Shown here piece by piece: positions 42,922-51,329 of a stretch of 64,000 nt of DNA. Numbering within the stretch: position 1 is the first letter of the stretch; each line of letters begins with the position of its first letter. The translations under genes and the position numbers were made by a program. The stretch covers positions 6,634,001 to 6,698,000 of the forward strand of contig NC_048546.1 in NCBI RefSeq assembly GCF_902806685.2. Direction: 5' to 3'. The notes beneath the pieces are model-generated. The model saw only the letters and a list, made by a program, of their open reading frames with translations. It was not told the origin of the DNA and did not search any database. This DNA comes from Maniola hyperantus (lineage: Eukaryota; Arthropoda; Insecta; Lepidoptera; Nymphalidae).

Positions 42922-45540
42922 TCATGGAGTGTATGGAGGTGGAGGCGGTAGAATGGAGAGATCGTCAAAGGGAAAGTATTGTTGTGTGCCGAGGACAGGT
43001 GGCGCGAATGTTGGGTGTACTGATGGCACAAAGTTAGGGCTTGGTGAGTATGGCGGGAGAGTAGGCACTGCCGGCGTGGGACCGACGCTGTGGGCTTCGT
43101 AGCCGTCCCAGTCCTCCATTAGGTTGCGCCGTTGCACGTCTTCGTCGTTTGATAATGGCGCACCCCACAGATTGGCAGCAGATGCTAGTAGAGCCAAGGC
43201 ACCTAAAAAATTTGAGAACTTGTTATTAGATTAGTAATTTATTACCAAATTAAACATTTAAAGTTGTGATGATATCCATACTAATATTATAAATGTGAAA
43301 GTGTCTTTGTCTGTCTGCTAGCTTTTCACGGCCCATCCATTTAACCGATCTTGATGTAATTTGGTACAGAGATAGCTTGTATCCTGAGGAAGGAGATAGG
43401 CTACTTTTGAACGCGGAAAAATAAAAAGTTGGGGGTAAAATAGGGGTTTGAAATTTGTGTAGTCCACGCGGATAAGCTAGTTTTAAATAATTTACACTAA
43501 CCTGCTGCTGTTATTGTGTAGAATCCATATTCATAATCAACTTGTATGGTATTAATGTCACTATTGTTTGCATTGCCCAACACAACTGTTGTGTAGTAAC
43601 AAACGCCCACAATAGCAATCACCCAAAAGACACACATTATACTAGGCACAGCATTTCTTCGCAACATTCTTATAGCTTTGCTGTTCAGACTGGTGAGGTT
43701 GATCAGTACTCCGATACAGGAGCACAGAAGCACCATGAAGCAGAGTAATATAAGAACTCTCATGAGTGTTATAATCTCAGGTGTTGTACATGGCGGGAGA
43801 CCTGTAAAGTTACAACAAAATCAAGTGACAAGTGCGAATCGGACTTGCACACAAAGGGTTCTGCAACATCAACATTTTTTTTTACTTGGCGGCTATTTTG
43901 AAATTTGTATTATTTGTTGTTATAGCGGCAATAGAAATACACATTCTGTAAACATTTTTAGTCTCTACCTACTACGGTTCAGGAGATACAGCCTGCTGAC
44001 AGACAGACGGACAGACGGACAGCGGATGCTTAGTAATAGGGTCCCGCTGGCACCCTTCAGGTACGGAACCCTAATAAAACAAGTTAGCACAAATCTTAGG
44101 TATTCTCAAACTCATGAATACATTGATTGAATCATGAATGGGTGTATCCAACTCGAATAACTACTAATAACTCGAACAAAATCGAAAATTTGTTGGATAC
44201 ACCCATTCATGATTAAATCGAAAAACTGTGAGCCTGTGTGAAAGTGGAACCTGTAGGGCGATTGTCTAAAACCTGCATCAATCATTATTACAATCTCAAT
44301 TGTTCTGATTGGCTGAATTTGTGCGATTCTTGTTGGAACAATGCATTGTAGCTAATAGTGAGCAAGCGTTAACCAATCAGAGATGATTGCGATCGTGACA
44401 TTGTAGCTGTCATTCTCCCGCAATCGCGCAGCAGACTGCATTTCTTGTGCATACTATGCCAGCAATATGCTGTAGCATACAAAGTACCACTGATGTGAAC
44501 AAAAAAGTGAGGCTTGTAAGCGCTGTTAGTAGTGGCATCTACACTAATAAATAAAATTAAAGTGTCCGTCTGTAATTTCGAAACACCTCATATTAATCTC
44601 ATGTGGTTATTTGAACTGTACCATAACTGAATCACATGTTTTTAAATTTTTTGTCCCTGTTTGAACGGCTGAACCTATTTTGACGGGACTTTCATAGACA
44701 AGTAGAGGATTATAACCAAGGAGTAACATAGGCTACTTTTTTAACCGACTTACTAAAAAGGAGTTATGTTCTTCTACATAATTATGTACACATAAATCTC
44801 GGAGATTTCTGAACTGATTTGCGTAATTTTTTAAATCCATAAACTTTACGACATTACCCCCAAAAATAGGATTCCAACTCCTCAATCCTGATGCTGCTGG
44901 GGCCTGACCTCCAAAAATCTTTCACAAAATTTGGTACACCTCACCTTGCATCCCGGGGTTGGGCTACTACGGATAGGCTACTTTTGGTCCTAGAAAATCA
45001 CAAATTTCCATGGGATTTTTAAAAACCTAAATCCACGCGCGCGTTACCTAGTAGTACAATAATAATTGAACACAAAGAGTCAGTGACTATGCATAATGTA
45101 ATAGCATATTTTCAGTTAGGTGTGAAGTCGAATATGTATATAAAGGCAGTAAACTATAATGTTCACTCTCAATCTGTGGCATGGGATATGTATACTCTAT
45201 TAATTGCAGCTAGTGCAAATATTGTACTCTAAATTCTTGATAGCTTCACGAGTGACTTACCATTAAAATCAGATCTGTTAATAGGATCAAATTCTCTTTG
45301 GTGTATCAATATTTGATCATTATCGTCATCATGATCATTTTCGTCATCATCATCTTCATCAAAAGTGAAGAACTGTGTTAAAGATAGACTCTGTGTGCAA
45401 TGTAGACCCTTAATCCTAAACCAGCTTGGCTGTACTAAGGCTGCACAAGTCAACAAGAAAGTCAAGATATTGAAAAATGCTGCTATTTTATTGAGTTCCT
45501 TATCCTTGAATGATAATGTTGTCTTCAGACCTGGAAACAT
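42922..45540 (-). CDS. TMEM127-like four-pass membrane protein, 3 exons
   Basis: Exons on minus: 45540-45261, 43801-43502 and 43202-42922; introns 1459 and 299 bp with GTAAGT..ACAG and GTTAGT..TTAG, phases 1 and 1, giving 286 residues. TM1 is near residues 18-37 and is followed by VQPSWFRIKG; TM2 and TM3 lie in exon 2 (LMRVLILLCFMVLLCSCIGV; IMCVFWVIAIVGVCYYTTVV); TM4 is FYTITAAGALALLASAANLW across the exon 2/3 junction. The C-tail is proline-rich and ends PPPPPYTP. These landmarks and the terminal PPxYTP match TMEM127, a negative regulator of mTORC1 and tumour suppressor acting on endolysosomes (known for the mammalian protein). Odd: the first loop carries a run of about 13 D/E among ~20 residues (DEDDDDENDHDDD). 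The start ATG lies in ATGTTTCCAGGT, where TTTCCAG could instead be an acceptor, so an upstream coding exon is possible. Confidence 0.87.
43275..43480 (+). mobile_element. Helitron (family 1) in intron 2 of the TMEM127-like gene
   Basis: It starts TCCATACTAATATTATAAAT after an A, has TTTGTCTGTCTGCTAGC and GGCCCATCC, then ends CCACGCGGATAAGCTAG followed by T. 206 bp. The distal arm of the 3' hairpin (GAAGTCGCGG) is deleted. It occupies about 70% of the 299-bp intron, inverted relative to the gene, with its end 21 bp from the intron donor. Confidence 0.75.
43825..44072 (-). repeat. 'GGTTCC' short-variant repeat in TMEM127 intron 1
   Basis: Reverse copy of 7495-7805: CAAGTGCGAATCGGACTTGC, AGGGTTCTGCAACATC, TTGTTGTTATAGCGGCAATA, AGACAGACGGACAGACGGAC, GTCCCGCTGGCACCCTTC and GTACGGAACCCTAA. 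Confidence 0.6.
44130..44214. repeat. Perfect 23-bp inverted repeat in TMEM127 intron 1
   Basis: AATCATGAATGGGTGTATCC plus AAC (44130-44152) and its exact reverse complement (44192-44214) flank a 39-nt AT-rich loop. The whole 85-bp unit would fold as a strong hairpin in DNA or pre-mRNA, and resembles a very small MITE. Confidence 0.75.
44680..45055 (+). repeat. Composite Helitron-type repeat in TMEM127 intron 1
   Basis: ATTTTGACGGGACTTTCATA, AACCGACTTACTAAAAAGGA, TTCCAACTCCTCAATCCTGA, ATGCTGCTGGGG and AAAACCTAAATCCACGCGCG, then TACCTAGTAG. Same variant as 23830-24455, with a decayed 3' hairpin. Confidence 0.45.
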
Positions 45541-45599
45541 AGTTCAGTTCAAATTACAATACATCAAAAGTGTATATATCTGACTATTACTTTTATATG

Positions 45600-47030
45600 A
45601 GTAAATTTTATTAATAAATTAATCTTGATAAAATTCAGGACTCTTAGCTTATATTCTAGGCATAGACAAAGAAGGAAGGACAATAACATACAAAATTCAA
45701 GAAAATATAAAGTAATCAAATCACAATTTACAAAAACATGGTTAAGACAGCTGTAAAAAGAAAGTCTAGGCTTTGCTAGAGTTTAGGCTTATAATATAAG
45801 TACCTGATACTTAGTTCAAAAATGCAAAAGCAATGATGATTTTTTACTTAAAACAAGTTATTTACTCTATTCATACTAATTAGTAATTAGCAATAGTTTA
45901 TGATGCAAAGCTATTTATAGCAAATTATGTTTGAGGAGGTAACTCTGAGGGGGGCAATGCATTAGTTGCTGTATCAGTGAAGACAATTCGTTGCGTTTTC
46001 TGTGAAACTTATTAATTTCATAACTAACATCTATCGCCATGACTATCCTGTTACTTGGAAGTTTTAGAAATGTTATTAGAGAAACAAATTAGGATGTAAT
46101 AGATGCTGCTAACAGTGATATTAAAACACTGTGGCTTGTTCTATAAGTGTTTTACGTATTTCCATAAGGACAAATTTTAGTTTAAAGGTTTGTTAATCAA
46201 AGGAAATTAACAAAAATACGCCGTGGTCGAACGTAGTACCAACCTCGAATGCAAGTTAAGCAGGTCATTTTGATACACACACCATTGGAAAAAAACACGA
46301 AACAATGTATTATAATTAGCAAAAGTATATCAACACCAATAATTACAATAATTTATAGGTATTTTACGATTTTTAACTATATAATACAAAAAAGCAAAAC
46401 TCAGAAAACTCTGCCCACTTTTTGACTTATGACATTGACATTAGATTTGACTACAACAACAATGATAATGACAATTAATTGACAGTGGTCGTCTCAGTTA
46501 TAGTCTGTGAAAACGTCACTTGGTCTTATGGTGCCTTTACATGTTCATAAGTGGTTCACACTCAATGGCAAACGTTGACCAATGTTTTCTTTTATTGATG
46601 TGTAGTCGGCAAGCACATGGGGTAAAATAAAAAAATGCCTTTGTCTTGTGTTGTGACGAGCCTTGTTTCTCATATTAATCTAGGAAAAGTCTAGGAAATA
46701 TTAACATTAACTATGTTGAAAGTCCTTAGATAATCTCAACATCCATAAAATAATCTTTAGTAGGTAGGTAGCTAGTTTCAGCCCAATAATTTGAGGTAGG
46801 AGATTCCCTAGGCAACCTGAAATTACGTACATATACGTAATAATATTATAGAATCTTTATATTAACATAATATAAGTAGTTACGTAGGATTATGTATAAA
46901 ACAAAAAATCACACTTTAGCCGTCCAATAATTTGCGGGTTAACTATATTTTAACTCTAACTGGCTGCATACTAATTATAATTGCATGTATAGTATTAGGT
47001 ACCTACCTGTATAATATAATTATTATAATT
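45600..47030. other. Upstream region of the TMEM127-like gene and intergenic DNA
   Basis: No gene. 46428-46490 contains a TGACA-rich cluster (ATGACATTGACATTAG, GATAATGACAATTAATTGAC) similar to the one before the NRBF2-like gene, and may mark the TMEM127 promoter on the minus strand. The rest is AT-rich. Confidence 0.35.
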
Positions 47031-47037
47031 TTAGCAA

Positions 47038-47256
47038 TCCATATTTAATATTATAAATGCGAAATGTGTGTCTATCTGTCTGTCTGCTAGCCTTTCAAGG
47101 CCCAACCGTTCAACGGATTTTGACGAAATTTGGTACAGAGATAGTTTGCATCCCGGGGAAGGACATAGGCTACTTTTTATCCCGGAAAATCAAAGATTTC
47201 CTGAAGGATTTAAAAAAACCGAAATCTATGCTGACGAAGTCGCGGGCATCATCTAG
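47038..47256 (+). mobile_element. Non-autonomous Helitron (family 1), complete
   Basis: It starts TC after A (47037) and ends CTAG at 47256 before T, with the TGACGAAGTCGCGGG remnant of the 3' hairpin 8 nt upstream of CTAG. The interior has CTATCTGTCTGTCTGCTAGC, GGAAGGACATAGGCTACTTT and TTATCCCGGAAAATCAAAG. 219 bp; the best full-length reference copy here. Confidence 0.75.
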
Positions 47257-47408
47257 TAAGTACATAGGTACCTAATCAAGCTCCTCAAGAGCAGTAGGTA
47301 GGTTGTTCAATTTCGCTACGTGCGTTCAGATGGAAGCCATTCATTAAAATACCTACCATCTAAATAGGATGTGTCTCACGGGATTTCTAGCTGTGAAAAT
47401 GAAACAGC

Positions 47409-47454
47409 AAAATATATTCTTTTCCTATGATATCATAGGAAAAGAATATATTTT
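47409..47454. repeat. 46-bp perfect palindrome
   Basis: AAAATATATTCTTTTCCTAT then GATATC then ATAGGAAAAGAATATATTTT: both halves are exact reverse complements with no spacer (centre between 47431 and 47432). It lies 176 bp left of the LTR element. Confidence 0.9.
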
Positions 47455-47630
47455 ATTATTTTCCTACTCAATTGGAGCTGATTGAAGAATATTTTTATAT
47501 TATATTGCAAGCATTGAGTTAAAGGTTACAGAGGTGCTGATCTCATCCATCAGGCATCAAAAAGTACCCCAATCTAATAATATATTGTTTATAAACGTAA
47601 CTAGGTATTTTGTATTACAAGGAATAAACT

Positions 47631-48348
47631 TGCAGGCGCGCTGCCATTTTAATTGTAAACACTTTGCTCATTGAACATTACGTAGTCGCCCCACCGTCAT
47701 TTTGAGACAATAAAAGTGAATGCGGCGGTACGAGGAGATTATTATTCGTGTGGCTCTTGCCGAGGGCACTTCTCAGTGGATACTATGTGTATCATACTGT
47801 AGGTTTTATTATTATCATTGTTGTTGTGACCTAATGTGGTTTCAGTTGTTAAAGGTTCAGTACTAGGTTCTGGAAAGTGATGTGATTGTGTGAATGATGG
47901 TAAAGTGTGTGTTGAATAGCTGTTTATCTGGTAAGTCCTTGTATCGTTCCAATTTGTATTAGACAAACGTGATTGAACGTTGTAGTTGAGGTTAATTGAA
48001 CTAAGTGTGGTGTGCTAGGTTAGCTGGTTGGTCTGGGGCCGGTATGGGGATGGTTGGAGCCGGTCGCTAGGTAGGGACTTAGCTAGTGTTAGTTAGTGTC
48101 GTCTATACTCATAGTAGACGTTGGTGTCATGACTTATAGTTAGTGCAGGTTGCTATAGTTATCGTCGAGGGTAGTCTGTGATATCTCTCGTAGTGTGCAA
48201 GAATGATGTTAGTACGCCCACGAAGGCTCGGTTAATCTAAAGGTTGTAATCCTGACGTATCTGGTTAACCATTACCTAAGGTTACTTTTAGTGGTTTAGT
48301 CTTCAATATCAATCATAATAACATACTTCTGGTGCTGACGAGCCGGCA
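47631..48348. repeat. Left LTR (718 bp)
   Basis: TGCAGGCGCGCTGCCATTTT ... CTGACGAGCCGGCA. An AATAAAAG at 47709 could serve polyadenylation. The 74-codon minus frame inside (47742-47966) recurs identically in the right LTR and has no recognised motif. Confidence 0.88.
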
Positions 48349-48356
48349 TCAGAAGT

Positions 48357-48430
48357 GGGATTACCCACACTAAGCCCACATGAGATTACCCACACTAAGC
48401 CAACATGGGATTACCCGCAGTTGCGTTAAA
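48357..48430. repeat. Three-unit ~26-bp tandem repeat
   Basis: GGGATTACCCACACTAAGCC, GAGATTACCCACACTAAGCC, GGGATTACCCGCAGTTGCG, separated by CACATG/AACATG, lie immediately inside the left LTR. Confidence 0.65.
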
Positions 48431-49125
48431 TTTAATTTAAAGTTAAATTTAGCTCCCGTTTTTTTAATTAATGCATCCTGTAAAAAGGTTGATCATTTTC
48501 GTAACCAAACCGATGGCATAACCATGACCTTGTTTTGTATATTGGAAATTGTATAAAAGGCTTTGTTATGATCGACGAATCATACTTTACTGATAAGACT
48601 TTAGATCAATTTTAAAACGGAATTTATTCCGTTGTGCCCACGAAAGGTTGATATTGAGGTTATGAACACATCTATGTAAAACACGCTTAACCATCCACTA
48701 GTCATGAAGTTTCTCACCAAGATACCCGCAATTTAAATTCGCAGATTAAAACTATAAAAAGTAGTCTTAGTCATAGTACTTTCCAATCACGCTGTTTACT
48801 GTATGAAAAATTATGATCACAAACTGTACCTACTGTACAAAAAGTTAAAACTTATCGAAAATCTAGTACAGTAATTTTCAGACTACCCGCAAATCTCAGC
48901 CAGTTGTTATAAAAACAAATTTTGATGCAGTTCAGTGTTCTTTTTGTAAAAGAGTAACCCTAATGTAGGTAGATGAGTTTTTGCTGAACAATTATTTTTG
49001 CCACGAGATAACAAATTGAGTTTCCCGACATAAGATTAGAAATCAATCTTCATGTGGTGTTAGATCGTTGTATGAATAGGTAGACCTGTCGTAATAAGGA
49101 CAGATGTTATGTTATAGTAAGTTCA

Positions 49126-49625
49126 TGAGTCTATCCTGGTGAGGAAGTGTCCTTCCAGATGTTACGAGTCTATCCTGGTAAGGAAGTGTCCTTCCAGATG
49201 TTATGGAGTTTATCCTGGTGGGAGTGTCGTCCGGGCCAGACTCGTAAGAGTTGGTTGAGGGGACACACTTCTTCCAGATGGTGTGAGTTTATCCTGGTAA
49301 GAGTGTCGTCCGGGCCAGACTCGTAAGAGTTGGTTGAGGGGACACACTTCTTCCAGATGGTGTGAGTTTATCCTGGTAAGAGTGTCGTCCGGGCCAGACT
49401 CGTAAGAGTTGGTTGAGGGGACACACTTCTTCCAGATGGTGTGAGTTTATCCTGGTAAGAGTGTCGTCCGGGCCACACTCGTAAGAGTTGGTTGAGGGGA
49501 CACACTGCTTCCAGATGTTATGAGTCTAGCCTGGTTGAGGGGTGTCGTCCGGGCCACGCTCAAAAGAGCTGGTTGGAGGGACACACTTGCTCAGTCCAGA
49601 TGATGGTTGATCCTGGTCGGATAGA
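49126..49625. repeat. Minisatellite: two 40-bp then five ~79-bp units
   Basis: Two short units GAGTCTATCCTGGT(G/A)AGG...CCTTCCAGATGTTA start at 49126 and 49166. From 49206 the units lengthen: TATCCTGG occurs at 49211, 49290, 49369 and 49448 with an equivalent at 49527, exactly 79 bp apart. Long units contain GAGTGTCGTCCGGGCCAGAC and TCGTAAGAGTTGGTTGAGGG inserted between the parts shared with the short units. The last unit (to about 49625) is diverged. Confidence 0.85.
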
Positions 49626-50088
49626 ACTGCGGCTTGTAGTACTTGATGATTGGAAATTGTGCGCGCTTGATCATACTAGCGCCCGAGGACGGTCGCATAT
49701 CAGAATGGCCGTGATGGTGCTAGTCACACACTCCGTAGTCGTGTTAGATGATGGTATAAGATCATGGACCCAAACATACAACCAACAAAAAAAAAAACTT
49801 TTTGTTTGTTAAGTTTAATTAGATGACATCGAGTTTCTTGCTGGTTCTTCTCGCTAGGTCGTGGGGTTCCGAACCAGTGGTGGATTTGATTTAGAAGTTC
49901 TAAAAAAAAAAAAACGTTTAGATAGTTAATTGATTTAGAAGTTGCAATAGCAATTGAGCTCCAATCAAATTAAGTGTAAGGAATGTAGTCAGGATGGAAG
50001 AGCGATAAATGATTTTGTGGTTATGGTTTTGTCCTCACATTCTTTGTAATACTTGGCGTACGTGGACGTACGCATGTCAGAATGGCCG

Positions 50089-50806
50089 TGCAGGCGCGCT
50101 GCCATTTTAATTGTAAACACTTTGCTCATTGAACATTACGTAGTCGCCCCACCGTCATTTTGAGACAATAAAAGTGAATGCGGCGGTACGAGGAGATTAT
50201 TATTCGTGTGGCTCTTGCCGAGGGCACTTCTCAGTGGATACTATGTGTATCATACTGTAGGTTTTATTATTATCATTGTTGTTGTGACCTAATGTGGTTT
50301 CAGTTGTTAAAGGTTCAGTACTAGGTTCTGGAAAGTGATGTGATTGTGTGAATGATGGTAAAGTGTGTGTTGAATAGCTGTTTATCTGGTAAGTCCTTGT
50401 ATCGTTCCAATTTGTATTAGACAAACGTGATTGAACGTTGTAGTTGAGGTTAATTGAACTAAGTGTGGTGTGCTAGGTTAGCTGGTTGGTCTGGGGCCGG
50501 TATGGGGATGGTTGGAGCCGGTCGCTAGGTAGGGACTTAGCTAGTGTTAGTTAGTGTCGTCTATACTCATAGTAGACGTTGGTGTCATGACTTATAGTTA
50601 GTGCAGGTTGCTATAGTTATCGTCGAGGGTAGTCTGTGATATCTCTCGTAGTGTGCAAGAATGATGTTAGTACGCCCACGAAGGCTCGGTTAATCTAAAG
50701 GTTGTAATCCTGACGTATCTGGTTAACCATTACCTAAGGTTACTTTTAGTGGTTTAGTCTTCAATATCAATCATAATAACATACTTCTGGTGCTGACGAG
50801 CCGGCA
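50089..50806. repeat. Right LTR (718 bp)
   Basis: Same sequence as the left LTR as far as read. Preceded by CATGTCAGAATGGCCG, which recurs in slightly altered form inside the element at 49696 (CATATCAGAATGGCCG), suggesting past slippage at the LTR border. Confidence 0.88.
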
Positions 50807-51329
50807 AACTTTTTCATCTCACTCGCTCGGAAAGAGTCCGTTTGCCCTTTTGAAATCTTTTGAAAGTGGTGATTTTGCTCGTTAGCTTGCAAAGTACGAG
50901 TTGAAATTCGAACGTGACGAATTACTGTGATCTATGGTTGCGTACCTACTTATTTCTTTTTTTCTATTAGAAATACCTCATAATGAAACGTTCAGAAACG
51001 CGGTTCATCCTACTATTATTATTATTTACTAAATTGTTAAGTGGCCTGTAGGAACTTTTATATTTTTTATTAAAATATTAAATAATTCATTTCTATTTTT
51101 ATTTAGGTAATTAAATTAATTAAACATAATCTATTTCAGCTTTATTGAGTTCTTTTTTTGTCGTAAGAATTTTTAATTTAATTCTGAACGCACCTAAAAT
51201 TTTTTTTAATCATTTATAGACATGGTTGCAACTTGCACCACATCACTAGGTGTATTAAAGAGCCATAAAAAACAGGCAACACAAATAACATCATTTTTGT
51301 GTGTTGCCTGCAAGGTTGCCTGTGTGTTT

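Larger units (their letters stand above)
47631..50806. mobile_element. Non-autonomous LTR retrotransposon (LARD/TRIM-like)
   Basis: Two direct repeats of 718 bp (47631-48348 and 50089-50806), each starting TGCAGG and ending CCGGCA, flank 1740 bp. I found no difference between them. A 4-bp duplication AACT (47627-47630; 50807-50810) flanks the element. The interior has no gag-pol frame; it holds a three-unit GGATTACCCACACTAAGCC repeat at its left edge and a 79-bp minisatellite. No convincing tRNA primer site or polypurine tract was found on either strand, so superfamily and orientation stay open. Confidence 0.85.

Noticed and set aside
47742..47966. 74-codon minus frame, repeated at 50200-50424
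   Set aside because: It lies inside the LTRs and is duplicated only because the LTRs are. No domain, no gag-pol similarity.
49126..49625. Regular repeats suggesting a CRISPR-like array
   Set aside because: Units are contiguous 40/79-bp tandem copies without unique spacers, in a eukaryotic mobile element.
49492..49812. 106-codon plus frame in the LTR element interior
   Set aside because: Begins inside the minisatellite and shows no gag, protease or RT motif; best read as chance.
47631..50806. Assembly or segmental duplication instead of an LTR element
   Set aside because: TG...CA ends, equal 718-bp length and a flanking AACT duplication fit an LTR insertion better, though read-level confirmation would be decisive.
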